64,000 nt of DNA. Source: Methylobacterium marchantiae. Its GTDB lineage: Bacteria; Pseudomonadota; Alphaproteobacteria; Rhizobiales; Beijerinckiaceae. Position numbers and translations under genes: made by a program. The notes under the pieces are model-generated. The model worked only from the letters and a program-made list of their open reading frames with translations. It ran no database searches and had not been told where the DNA came from. The stretch is from NCBI RefSeq assembly GCF_022179405.1, contig NZ_BPQT01000037.1, positions 154,206-218,205 on the forward strand. The letters run 5' to 3'. Positions 38,452 to 46,959 of this stretch are shown here, piece by piece. Each line of letters begins with the position of its first letter. The first letter of the stretch is position 1.

Positions 38452-39855
38452 TCAGCGTCCGTCCGGCGTGCGCACGCCGTACCAAAGGTCCTTGATCTGG
38501 TCGAAATGCTCCTTCGGGCTGTAGGTCGCCACCGCGATCGAGGTGAAGCGCACGGTGAGGCGGCCCACGGACTGGACGACGCCGTAGGAGTTCACCACGC
38601 GGTCGCGCTGGGCCAGGATGAGATTCACCCGCGAATTCAGGAGTTCCTGCTGGGCGTTCAGCACGTCGAGGGTGGTGCGCTGGCCGACGCGGGCTTCCTC
38701 ACGCACGCCGTTGAGGGCCACTTCGTTGGCCTGGACCTGGGCCTGCGAGGCGATGACCTGCGCCTTTGCGGCTTCGAGGCGGCCCCAGGCCGTGACGATG
38801 GCCGAGCGGACCTGATCGCGGATGTCCTCGACATTGATCCGGGCTTGGCCGACCAATTCCTTGGCTTGGCGGATCTGCGAATAGGTCTGGCCGCCCTCGT
38901 AAAGCGGGATCGAGAGCCGACCGACGATCGAGGCGGTCACGCCGTTGTCGCCGGGGAACTGCGCGTCGTAGCGCTGCTGGACATTCCCCTGCAGGGCGGC
39001 GGTGGGATAGAGTTGGCCCTCGAAGATCTTCACCTGCGCCTCGGCCACGTCCACGGCGTGCAGGGAGGAGAGGATCTGCGGGTGCTCCTTCAGGCCGATG
39101 GAGATGGCGTTGTCGAGATTCGGGGGTACGTACCGGTCGAGGGGCCGGCCGGGCGCGAGTTGGCGCGGCTCGACACCGATGATGCGCCGATAGGTGCCGA
39201 TGCTGGCGCGCAGGTTCGCCTCAGCGCCGCTGACGTCCGAGCGGGCGCCGGCAAGACGGGCCTCGGCCTGGGCCACATCGGTCCGGGTGACCTCGCCGAC
39301 ATTGAAGCGGTCGCGGGTCTGGCGCAGCTGCTCTTCGAGCACCTCGACGTTGTTTCGGCGCAGTTCCAGCGTCGCCGTGTCGCTCAGGACCGACATGTAG
39401 ATCTGGGCGGCGTTGAACAGGGTGGTCATCTCGGTGGCGCGCAACGATTCGCGCGTCCCGAGCACGTCCGATTCGGCACGACGGGTCTGGTTGTCGGTCT
39501 GAAAGCCGTTGAACAGAGTCTGGTTGACAGTGAGGCCCGCGCCGCCGGGTTTCGTCACGGCCCGGCCGTTCGGGAGCTCGATTCCGGAGATCCGCCCCTC
39601 AAACTTGGACAGGCCGATATCGGCGTCGAGGCTCACGGTGGGACGGTAGCCGGACTTGGCCTGAGCGACGTTCTCGTCGGTGGCGCGCAACCCAGCACGC
39701 GCCGCGTTCAACGCCGGGTTGGCACCATAGGCACGGGCCAGCGCGCTATCCAGCGTCTCGGCGACGGCCGGAGATGCGGCGGCGAGTGCCAGCACGGCGA
39801 AGCCGCCGAGCCGAAGCCCGAGACGCTTCGCAGGTTTGGGTTGTCTCACGTCCAT
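38452..39855 (-). CDS. tolC: TolC family outer-membrane efflux protein
   Basis: The 467-residue protein has a signal peptide (LGLRLGGFAVLALAAASPAVAETL) and the duplicated TolC repeat: LDSALARAYGANPALNAARAGLRATDENVAQAKSGYRP-type first half, then a second half with LYPTAALQGNVQ and ALNGVREEARVGQRTTLDVLNAQQELLNSRVNL, the latter highly conserved. It forms the outer-membrane channel for drug efflux and type I secretion. The last residues WYGVRTPDG are usual for the alphaproteobacterial group. popZ follows in the same direction, about 145 bases on. Confidence 0.95.
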   Translation of the reverse strand: MDVRQPKPAKRLGLRLGGFAVLALAAASPAVAETLDSALARAYGANPALNAARAGLRATDENVAQAKSGYRPTVSLDADIGLSKFEGRISGIELPNGRAVTKPGGAGLTVNQTLFNGFQTDNQTRRAESDVLGTRESLRATEMTTLFNAAQIYMSVLSDTATLELRRNNVEVLEEQLRQTRDRFNVGEVTRTDVAQAEARLAGARSDVSGAEANLRASIGTYRRIIGVEPRQLAPGRPLDRYVPPNLDNAISIGLKEHPQILSSLHAVDVAEAQVKIFEGQLYPTAALQGNVQQRYDAQFPGDNGVTASIVGRLSIPLYEGGQTYSQIRQAKELVGQARINVEDIRDQVRSAIVTAWGRLEAAKAQVIASQAQVQANEVALNGVREEARVGQRTTLDVLNAQQELLNSRVNLILAQRDRVVNSYGVVQSVGRLTVRFTSIAVATYSPKEHFDQIKDLWYGVRTPDGR

Positions 39856-40044
39856 CTGCCCTTGCGGTTTCTCGATGAACCGGTCGACCGTTCAGCACGG
39901 CCATGGCACCCGTAAGGTGTCATCCGGATTGCCCGCCTCATCCGCCAGATTAGCGGAGGTTGCGCTCCGGGGCATCGGCGAAGGCGGGTGCTGCGCGAGA
40001 TTGACGGCGCAGTGCCGCATAAAAGCGACACCCGTCATGGCGCT

Positions 40045-40695
40045 TCAGAAAGAGAAGCCGGAATCCGTCGCGAAGGCCGACAAAGCCGGCAGAGTTGCAT
40101 CGAAGAGTGGGCGGGCGCCGAATGCGTCTCCGGTCCGCACGAATAGGGTCGCCTTCGCGGCGCGGTCGCGACCCATCACACAGGCGAGGCGGCCGCCATC
40201 CTTCAACTGGTCGAGGAGGGCCTGGGGCCTTGTCTCGACGCGGCCGTTGACGAGAATCGCGTCGAACGGTCCCGCTGCCGCTGCACCTGCCTCGAGCGGG
40301 CCGCGAACGATCTCGATTCCCTCGATCCCCGACAAGCGGCTCCCGGCCTCGGCGGCGAGGGTTTCGTCGGATTCGAGGGCCACCACCCGCGCCCCGAGCT
40401 GGCGCATGACAGCGGCGGCGTAGCCATAGCCCGTGGCGACGTCGAGGACGGCCTGCCCCGGCGCGAGCTGGAGGGCCTGGACCATGCGGGCGAGGATCAT
40501 CGGCGCCGGGATCGCCCGGTCTTGTCCGCCGATGCGGAGGGTCTGATCGATATAGGCGAAATCCTCGCGCCCCGGGGGCACGTAACGCTCGCGCGGCACG
40601 GCTTCGAAAGCGTCGAGGACTGCGATGTCGTTGACGTCGAAGGTCCGCAGCTGACAATCCACCATGAGGCGTCGCGCCTGCGCGTAATCGAGCAT
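40045..40695 (-). CDS. protein-L-isoaspartate O-methyltransferase-like protein
   Basis: A 216-residue methyltransferase of the PIMT family, whose members repair isoaspartyl residues or, in this alphaproteobacterial group, lack that activity and act on unknown targets. The start MLDYAQARRLMVDCQLRTFDVND is characteristic of the group. The SAM motif is AVLDVATGYGYAAAVM, and GGQDRAIPAPMI is the substrate loop, where the typical H of the family (x-S-x-P-x-x-x-A) is absent. ATG 40695 was chosen since residues further upstream look random. It lies upstream of tolC in the same direction, 190 bases away. Confidence 0.82.
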   Translation of the reverse strand: MLDYAQARRLMVDCQLRTFDVNDIAVLDAFEAVPRERYVPPGREDFAYIDQTLRIGGQDRAIPAPMILARMVQALQLAPGQAVLDVATGYGYAAAVMRQLGARVVALESDETLAAEAGSRLSGIEGIEIVRGPLEAGAAAAGPFDAILVNGRVETRPQALLDQLKDGGRLACVMGRDRAAKATLFVRTGDAFGARPLFDATLPALSAFATDSGFSF

Positions 40696-40911
40696 GGGTC
40701 TCGTCTTCCCTCGCCGCATCGGCCGAAAGCGCCCATCCGCTTCATCCGGATATTCGGAAGGAGCCGGACGCCTGCGCCAAAGCTTGCCGGGTTGTCGTGG
40801 ATCGGACCTCAAAACGCAAGGTTCGCGGCGAGATTCGCGGAAGCGTCCGCCGGACCCTTCCCGTGGCGCTGAACCGGCTCGGCCTCACGATCCGGCCGAT
40901 CGGAACGGGGC

Positions 40912-41712
40912 TCAGCGATCCGCCGCGTCGAACAGCCCATCGACCATGGAGCGATAGCCCGATCCGAACAGGCGCAGGTGCACCAGGGCCGGCCAGAGCT
41001 GGTAGATCGCCCTGCGCTCGCTCCATCCGGTCTCGGTCGGCCCATAAGCTTCTCGGAAGGCCGGACCGGGCCGACCGAACAGGGACAGCATCGCGAGATC
41101 CACCTCCACATGTCCGTAGTAGCAGGCCGGGTCGATCAGCCCGGTGACGCGGCTTCCGTCGATCAGGATATTGCCGCTCCACAAGTCACCGTGCAGCAGG
41201 GCCGGACGAGGCCGCTCCGGCAGGCGCGAAGGGAGCGTCGCCGTTAGGGTCTCTATCCTCCGTGCGAGCGGGCCATCGACATGCGGACAGTGGCAGAGCA
41301 GCCGCCGCTCCGCCCAGAAGCCCGGCCAATCCTCGCTCCGGCGATTGCCGATCGGTACCGCGCCGAAGGCGTAGTCCCTGTCCCAGCCGTAGCTTTCGCC
41401 GGTGACCGCATGAAGCTGCGCCATCACACGGCCGAGATGCGCCTCGGCAGTCCCGCCGCCATTCGGCAGAAGCTCGATCACCAGGGTTTCTGTGTCGACC
41501 GCGAGCACGTCCGGCGCGGGGATGCCTGCTGCACGGATCACCCGCAGCATCCCGGCTTCCGCCAGAGGATCGGGCCCATCCTTCACGATCGCTTCGCCTC
41601 CGTCGTCGAGCGCGATCCGCGCGAGGCCGGACAGGTTGCCGCCGTTCACCGGCTCGGACAGGGCAAGCCCGCGCTCCAGCAGAGCCGCCCCGCGTTCGGC
41701 CAGGGTCTTCAT
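40912..41712 (-). CDS. fructosamine kinase family protein
   Basis: The 266-residue protein has a kinase-like fold of the fructosamine/ketosamine-3-kinase family: an ATP-binding VNGGNLSGLARIALDDGGEAIVKDG, YAFGAVPIGN... WPGFWAERRL, and the catalytic ALLHGDLWSGNILIDG followed by GLIDPACYYGHVEVDLAML, both strictly conserved. It phosphorylates glycated amines so they break down, a deglycation role. Its ATG overlaps the stop of the phosphatase gene upstream (ATGA), an order seen in other bacteria where both enzymes work on ribulosamines. Confidence 0.92.
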   Translation of the reverse strand: MKTLAERGAALLERGLALSEPVNGGNLSGLARIALDDGGEAIVKDGPDPLAEAGMLRVIRAAGIPAPDVLAVDTETLVIELLPNGGGTAEAHLGRVMAQLHAVTGESYGWDRDYAFGAVPIGNRRSEDWPGFWAERRLLCHCPHVDGPLARRIETLTATLPSRLPERPRPALLHGDLWSGNILIDGSRVTGLIDPACYYGHVEVDLAMLSLFGRPGPAFREAYGPTETGWSERRAIYQLWPALVHLRLFGSGYRSMVDGLFDAADR

Positions 41713-42176
41713 CGCATCAGCGCCAGGACGAGGGCGCGGGCTCCCGTGCTCACGTCGGCCCAGGTGGTCTCGAAGCCCGCATCCGCCCCGTAATAGGGGT
41801 CCGCGACCGCCTCGCCCCTACGGCCCGGCACATGGTCGAGGAGAAGCGACAAGGCGGCGCCGTCCCGCGGCCGAAGCCGCTGCAACACGGCGAGATTGTC
41901 GCCGTCGAGGGCGACGATATGAGTGAAGCGGGCAAAGTCCGCCCGGTCGACCTGCCGGGCACGGTAGCCGGATATGTCGATGCCGTTGCCTCGGGCGACG
42001 GCCTGGGCGCGCCGGTCTGGCGGTTCGCCTGCATGCCAGGCACCGGTGCCGGCCGAATCGACCTCGACATCGAGCCCCGCCCGCTCGGCTTCCAGACGGA
42101 ACGCGGCCTCCGCCAGGGGCGAGCGGCAGATGTTGCCGAGGCACACGAAAAGGATTCTGGGCTTGTCCGTCGGCAT
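41709..42176 (-). CDS. low molecular weight protein-tyrosine phosphatase family
   Basis: A 155-residue enzyme with the C-x5-R active loop FVCLGNICRSP (Cys12, Arg18) and the general-acid Asp in VADPYYG. Family members dephosphorylate proteins or, when paired with fructosamine kinase as here, ribulosamine 5-phosphates, making them substrates for deglycation. The stop overlaps the kinase start, so both are made together. Confidence 0.92.
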   Translation of the reverse strand: MPTDKPRILFVCLGNICRSPLAEAAFRLEAERAGLDVEVDSAGTGAWHAGEPPDRRAQAVARGNGIDISGYRARQVDRADFARFTHIVALDGDNLAVLQRLRPRDGAALSLLLDHVPGRRGEAVADPYYGADAGFETTWADVSTGARALVLALMR

Positions 42177-42233
42177 GCGGGATCCTCGTCCTTCGTCATC
42201 GGGGAAAGCGGTGCCCGCGCGGAGGGGCCATCA

Positions 42234-43595
42234 TCACGGCGGAGGGACGGGTTCGCCCTCATTGGCCATCGCCGTCCGCCGCGCCTCCTGCCGCCGGCCC
42301 AGCCAGAGGCTGTTCACGAGCCACGCCGCCGAGAGCGGTACCGCCGTGAGGGCCACCGCCGTCGAGCCGAGGCCGAGGGCCGCGATGCCGGTGAAGGACC
42401 ACGCGCCGATCTGGTCGCCGGTACGGTAGACCACGGTGTCGAGGAAGTTTTTCGCCTTGTAGCGGTCTTCGCGGGGGACCACCGTGAACAGTACTTCGCG
42501 GATCGGCCGGGCGATGGCGAAGTTGCCGGCCCGCCGGAAGACCTGGAACGCGACGATCGCGGTGATCGTGGGAGACACGGCCAACGCTGCGAATCCGAGG
42601 ATACTCGCCGCAGGCAGGAGGGCAAGGCTGGGGCCGACCCCGATGCGCCGCACGATCCGGCCGGTGAGGAAGAATTGCACGCCGAGCGTCAGCAGGTTCA
42701 CGAGGAAGTCGACGCTGGCGAAGAAGGCCGTCTGCGCCCCGCGATCGGGAAAGCTGCGCTTGGCGATGGCCGCCTGCTCGAAATACAGGAAGGTCGACGT
42801 CACCGAGAACAGCAGCAGGAACAGGCCGATGTTGAGGAGATAGGGCGAGCGGAAGGTGCGGGTGATCCCCGCGAAGGCGCTCCCCCCAATGGCCTCCGAC
42901 GGCGCGGCACCGCTGTCGACGGGAGCTTGGTTCAGGCGGTCGGACAGGCGTGCGAGGCCGCGCATGCTGAAGACCGCGCCTTCGAGGAGTAACGCTGCGC
43001 CGATCAGCAGGACCCAGGTTGGCACGTCGCGGGCGAGGATCGCCGTGGTCGCCGATCCCGCGATCGCCCCGAGGGTCGCCCCGGCGGCGATGAAGCCGAA
43101 CAGACGCTTGCCTTGCTCGGTGGAGAACACATCGACGATGGTGGCCCAGAACACGGAGACCACGAACAGGTTGAAGATCGACAGCCAGACGAAGAAGGCC
43201 CGGCCGATCCAGACATCGCCCTCCGGTCCGGCGACATAGAGGGCGCCGGCAAAGAACAGGATGTTGGCGGCAAAGAACCGGTAGGTCAGCGGCACGAACC
43301 GGGCGCGCGGCAGGGTCTTCACCAACCAGGCGAAGGGAACATTCAGGGCCAGCATGCCGACGAGAGTGCCGGTGAACAGCCAGGGCAGGTTCTCAATGCC
43401 GCCAGCGACGCCCATCTGGTCGCGGATCGGGCGCAGGACATAGTAGGCGGCGAGAATCGAGAAGATATACGCCCAGGACCACGCGAGCGCCGGCACCTCC
43501 TCTGCCCGGACGTCGATGAGGCGACGCAGCCAGGGCGGGATGGTGCCGCCGTTTCCGGCGGGGGGCGGAGCTGCCGCACCCTGCCCTTCGCTCAA
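42234..43595 (-). CDS. ATP/ADP translocase-like (NTT) membrane carrier
   Basis: A 453-residue protein with about 12 membrane spans. Patterns YYVLRPIRDQMGVAGG in the first span region, PRARFVPLTYRFFAANILFF and VSVFWATIVDVFSTEQGKRLFGFIAAGATLGAIAGS are those of the Npt1/NTT nucleotide-transporter superfamily, better known from chloroplasts and intracellular parasites. The free-living group has no proven substrate, and the name does not imply ATP uptake. The stop of the phosphatase gene's upstream neighbour is 57 bases off; the start overlaps the oxidoreductase stop (ATGA). Confidence 0.82.
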   Translation of the reverse strand: MSEGQGAAAPPPAGNGGTIPPWLRRLIDVRAEEVPALAWSWAYIFSILAAYYVLRPIRDQMGVAGGIENLPWLFTGTLVGMLALNVPFAWLVKTLPRARFVPLTYRFFAANILFFAGALYVAGPEGDVWIGRAFFVWLSIFNLFVVSVFWATIVDVFSTEQGKRLFGFIAAGATLGAIAGSATTAILARDVPTWVLLIGAALLLEGAVFSMRGLARLSDRLNQAPVDSGAAPSEAIGGSAFAGITRTFRSPYLLNIGLFLLLFSVTSTFLYFEQAAIAKRSFPDRGAQTAFFASVDFLVNLLTLGVQFFLTGRIVRRIGVGPSLALLPAASILGFAALAVSPTITAIVAFQVFRRAGNFAIARPIREVLFTVVPREDRYKAKNFLDTVVYRTGDQIGAWSFTGIAALGLGSTAVALTAVPLSAAWLVNSLWLGRRQEARRTAMANEGEPVPPP

Positions 43596-44341
43596 CGGGC
43601 GACCCCGAGGCGTGCGCGCAGATCCTCGGCGTCGAGATCGAGGCCGAAGCCTGGGGAGCCCATGGCGAAAGTGTCCGCCTTCGCCAATGGCCCTACCACC
43701 ACCGGATCGAAGCCCGAATCCCTGACGAGTTGGGCCGCGGTCGCCAGCGCCTGAGGATCGTCCCCGGCCATGGGGATCGCCATGCGCTCGCCGCCGCGAC
43801 CGGCGTTCCTGGCAAAGATCTTGTAATTCGCTGCGTTGAAAGCGCGGACGATCCTCGCGCCGTTCAGGTACTTGGCCGAGACTGCCGCGATCCCGTCGGC
43901 CCGTACTTCGTCGTAGACCTCGCCGTCGCGGGCCTGCGTCGCGTTGCCGGCATCGATCACCACCTTGCCCTGCAGCGCTCCGGCATAATCCCGAGCCAGC
44001 TGCGGATAGGCCTTGTAGGGTACGGCGACGAGGACGACGTCGCCGAAGGCGATGGCCTCCGCGGGCGTGCCCGCCTTCGCCTTGGGGCCGAGCCCCTCGA
44101 CGAGCCCTTTCAGCTCCTCGGGATGGCGGGAGGAAAGCATCACCTCGTGGCCGGCCTTGGCCCAGAGGCCGCCGATGGTGCTGCCGATATTGCCGGCCCC
44201 GATGATTCCGATGCGCATCGGCTGCGGCGCGGTCTGGGCGGAGGCCGGAAGGTCCGAGGCGAAGACGCCCGAAGCGAGGAGGAGCCCGCTTCCCAAGACG
44301 AGGGCGGCACGACGGGTGACAGGATCAGAGCGCGTCGACAT
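43592..44341 (-). CDS. NAD(P)-binding oxidoreductase, F420-reductase-like, Tat-exported
   Basis: From ATG 44341 the product is 249 residues. It starts with a twin-Arg signal (DPVTRRAALVLGSGLLLASGVFA), then MRIGIIGAGNIGSTIGGLWAKAGHEV, a Rossmann loop of the NADP-dependent F420 reductase-like family (also seen in NADPH:F420 enzymes and pyrroline reductase relatives). No proven activity is known for this type. The gene overlaps the upstream aldo/keto reductase gene by 17 bases, so the two belong together, and its end overlaps the carrier gene start. Confidence 0.8.
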   Translation of the reverse strand: MSTRSDPVTRRAALVLGSGLLLASGVFASDLPASAQTAPQPMRIGIIGAGNIGSTIGGLWAKAGHEVMLSSRHPEELKGLVEGLGPKAKAGTPAEAIAFGDVVLVAVPYKAYPQLARDYAGALQGKVVIDAGNATQARDGEVYDEVRADGIAAVSAKYLNGARIVRAFNAANYKIFARNAGRGGERMAIPMAGDDPQALATAAQLVRDSGFDPVVVGPLAKADTFAMGSPGFGLDLDAEDLRARLGVAR

Positions 44342-45254
44342 AGGCTTCCATTCGGGTTCGCTGGGCGGCATCGGGCATCCGGCCGCGTGCCGCGCCAAGA
44401 TTGTCCTCGACATAGGCCGCCTTGGCCATGCCGGGGATCGGGCAGGTCACGGCCTCGTGCGCGAGGACGTACTTCAGGAAGAATTGCGGCCAGCTCGTGC
44501 AGTCGAACTCGGCCGTCCAGGGCGGCAGATCACGACCCTGCACCGCCTTGAACAAGCGGTCGCGCCCGAACGGCACGTTCACCATCACCGCCATGCCGCG
44601 TTCCTTGGCCAGCGGCAGGATGCGCTCGGCGGCGGTGCGGTCGTCGATGGCGTAATTGACCTGGACGAAATCCAGGGTCTCCCGTTGCATCACGGCTTCG
44701 AGATCAGCGAACTGACTGTCGCGCCAGACGGTGACGCCGAGATAGCGGATCTTGTTCCGTGCCTTGAGTTCCCGCAACGTCGCGAGGTTCGCGGTGGTGT
44801 CGATGAGGTTGTGGACCGCAACGAGGTCGATCCTGTCCGTGTTCAGGCGGCGAAACGAGCGCGCGATCTCTGCCGCACCGCCCTCGCGGCCGGTCGCGCC
44901 GACCTTGCTGCACAGGAACACCTTCTCGCGCAGCCCATCCTGCGACAGGATCAGACCGAGGACGTCCTCTGCGGTGCCGTAGCTCGGTGCCGTATCGATG
45001 ACGGAGCCACCGAGGGCGACGAACCGCCGGACCGCCTCGCGCAGTGGCGCGATCTTCTCCGGAACCGGCTCGACCTCATAGCGGCGCGACGTCCCGATGC
45101 CGATGACGGGCAGAGTCTCGCCGGACGAGGGAATGGCGCGTCGGATCGGCCCGTCCTCCGCCGCATGAGCCGTCGAGACGGATTGCTCCAGCATTGGAAC
45201 CATGAGCGGAAGCAGGCCGGATCCGGCCAGGAACGCACGTCGTGAGGGATGCAT
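44325..45254 (-). CDS. aldo/keto reductase, Tat-exported
   Basis: A 309-residue protein with a twin-Arg signal (HPSRRAFLAGSGLLPLMVPML) and an aldo/keto reductase barrel: the tetrad is Asp and Tyr in VIDTAPSYGTAED, Lys in FLCSKVGATG and His in DLVAVHNLID. The NADP-binding C-terminal PIPGMAKAAYVEDN is intact. The family normally works in the cytoplasm, so an export signal is unexpected unless a bound cofactor goes with it. ATG 45254 precedes the RR motif at the usual distance. It overlaps the next gene by 17 bases. Confidence 0.85.
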   Translation of the reverse strand: MHPSRRAFLAGSGLLPLMVPMLEQSVSTAHAAEDGPIRRAIPSSGETLPVIGIGTSRRYEVEPVPEKIAPLREAVRRFVALGGSVIDTAPSYGTAEDVLGLILSQDGLREKVFLCSKVGATGREGGAAEIARSFRRLNTDRIDLVAVHNLIDTTANLATLRELKARNKIRYLGVTVWRDSQFADLEAVMQRETLDFVQVNYAIDDRTAAERILPLAKERGMAVMVNVPFGRDRLFKAVQGRDLPPWTAEFDCTSWPQFFLKYVLAHEAVTCPIPGMAKAAYVEDNLGAARGRMPDAAQRTRMEAYVDAL

Positions 45255-45322
45255 GCGGGCTCTGTCCTCATGCGGGTGATCGGACAGCACCAACGCATGG
45301 CTCCCGCCGAGGTGCCGGCGTA

Positions 45323-45610
45323 TCAGGACACCGCCGTCAGCTTGTCGGCCATGGACTGTTCCTTGTCCCGGCGTGACGAGAAAGCCATGGTGAAGAACAC
45401 GCGCTCAACACCGAGTTGGCTGAGCCTGTCCTCGCAGAGTTCGATGAGACGGCAAATGTCGCCGAGCTCGCCCTCGATGTTGGTGCCGTTGGCATGCATC
45501 TCGGCATTGAGGTGGCTGGCCTCGATGATGGTCTTGATTTCCTTCACGTATGAGGAAACCGAGGGCCCGACCCCCATGGGTACGATGCACAGATCCGCGA
45601 CGACCTTCAT
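45323..45610 (-). CDS. MTH1187 family thiamine-binding protein
   Basis: A 95-residue protein of the MTH1187/YqgV fold. Its pattern VVADLCIVPMGVGPSVSSYVKEIKTIIEAS, a ferredoxin-like beta-alpha-beta start, followed by NAEMHANGTNIEGELGDI and a final VFFTMAFSSRRD strand, is the family standard; relatives bind thiamine or its breakdown products. ATG 45610 follows ggaggag by eight bases, better than the GTG at 45619. Confidence 0.85.
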   Translation of the reverse strand: MKVVADLCIVPMGVGPSVSSYVKEIKTIIEASHLNAEMHANGTNIEGELGDICRLIELCEDRLSQLGVERVFFTMAFSSRRDKEQSMADKLTAVS

Positions 45611-46175
45611 GAACCTCACTCCTCCCCGCCTCGGCCCCGAGATCGGTCAAAGCCGCGATGGTTTGTCAACGACGACGGGCCTTGAAGGTCGCAGGTGATC
45701 TCGCCCGCAATCGAACAAGACGACCTCGATCGTCGGTCGCCGAGACGTTCGGGAGCGGTTCCTCCTTTCAGGAAAGGCTGGGCGCGGGGGGGCGAACGAG
45801 ACCGAGTCGGCGTCGGCTAACCCCATGATTGAAAAGAATTTTCCTTAGCCGGCGGCACCGGCGAACAGGCAAGGACGGGACCGGCTGGGCTCCGGCGGTG
45901 TTGACGCGCATACCTCGCAACAGGAGATTTCGCCGGCCGATGGATATCGATCCGAAATCAAACGCTTCTGGAATGGGGGTCGCCGAAAGGCGGCCCTTCC
46001 TTCTGTTTCGAACGCGTTCATACCGTCACTAAAGAATAGCTTCGGGTGCCGAATTCCGAAAAATACTGCGTATCACCATGATCATCCAAAAAATTTTCCA
46101 GTCGGGACTGTCGTTTGTCTGGTCGATGCTTTGGCCGGCACTCCGATCACTGAAGGTCGAGCCGCAGCTAACGCG
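45611..46175. other. intergenic stretch, 565 bases
   Basis: No convincing gene is present. A GC hairpin (gggtcgcc-gaaa-ggcggccc with one G-T pair, 45977-45996) is followed on the plus strand by ttccttctgttt, which could terminate a short plus-strand transcript, but no gene precedes it. The far end becomes more AT-rich. Confidence 0.4.
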
Positions 46176-46640
46176 TCAACGGGGCGCGAAGATCGTGATG
46201 TTGCCGTTGAGCTGGTAGGCGGCCGATGGTGGAGTGTTGACGAACCGCAGGCGGACGGGGCTCTCGCCCAGGACGGCACCGAAGGACGGGGTCACGGAGA
46301 TGGGAAAGCAGCGGGAGAGGGCATCCATCGCGGCGTTCTCGAACCGCTCACGGGCGTCCCGGTCCCCTTCGAGGCGACGTGCCGTGACAAGGGGAGCGCC
46401 AGGCAGAGCGCCAGTCTTGCCGATGCCGAAGCGGAACGCGATCAGTGATCCTTTCGTGTCCGCTGGTATCGCCCAGCATGAAGCGAGTGTCGCGCGAAGG
46501 TCCGCCCAGTTGTTCACCGCCGCTGGCGGTGGTGGGGACTGAGCCGGAACTGAGCAGGGTATCGCTACGCATGATCCGCCGAGCACCGTTGCAACCAGCC
46601 GGCGCGCGAAGACGGACCATCGTCGCGGTTTGACGCTCAT
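46176..46640 (-). CDS. secreted hypothetical protein, TonB/TolA C-terminal-like
   Basis: The 154-residue protein has a signal peptide (FARRLVATVLGGSCVAIPCSVPAQS). The mature part contains WADLRATLASCWAIPADTKG, a strand-turn pattern like the C-terminal domain of TolA or TonB-type proteins (AxxCWxxP), and SRCFPISVTPSFGAVLGESPVRLRFVNT. Such domains in periplasmic proteins of Methylobacterium are common and of unknown role. It marks the left edge of the accessory region. Confidence 0.65.
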   Translation of the reverse strand: MSVKPRRWSVFARRLVATVLGGSCVAIPCSVPAQSPPPPAAVNNWADLRATLASCWAIPADTKGSLIAFRFGIGKTGALPGAPLVTARRLEGDRDARERFENAAMDALSRCFPISVTPSFGAVLGESPVRLRFVNTPPSAAYQLNGNITIFAPR

Positions 46641-46959
46641 GTCGACATTCTACGCGCCACTTCGCCTAGGAGCAAAGTTCGCTCGACCCCGAGGAGGTCA
46701 AAGAAAAGCGCTCACTCCGCAGGGCGACTGCGCGAGGAGCTCAATGATCTGAAGGGCTTAGATGTGACAGTGGCTGGGGGACGAGGATACTGAACCGCCC
46801 GTGAGCCGACTAGATAACGAAGGAAAATCAATCACTTAAGTCGCGAGCAACCGGGATTACCGTAGCAGCGAATTGTGTCGTTTGGCAAGGTATTTTGGGG
46901 GTATCGAGAACCGTGACCGTGGTACGTTGGTCGGATCGAGCCTGCGGCGGAGATTGAGG
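46641..46959. other. left boundary of the AT-rich accessory stretch
   Basis: About 320 bases over which GC content falls. A short plus-strand frame (containing LREELNDLKGLDVTVAGG, ending near 46790) looks less random than a shadow and could be the end of a lost gene; it has no clear beginning and I do not call it. The HUH-like frame is open from TTG 46873, so part of this segment may be its N-terminus. Confidence 0.35.

Noticed and set aside
46690-46795. Short plus-strand frame containing LREELNDLKGLDVTVAGG
   Set aside because: No start, no similarity I can name, and too short; mentioned as a possible remnant only in the gap entry.
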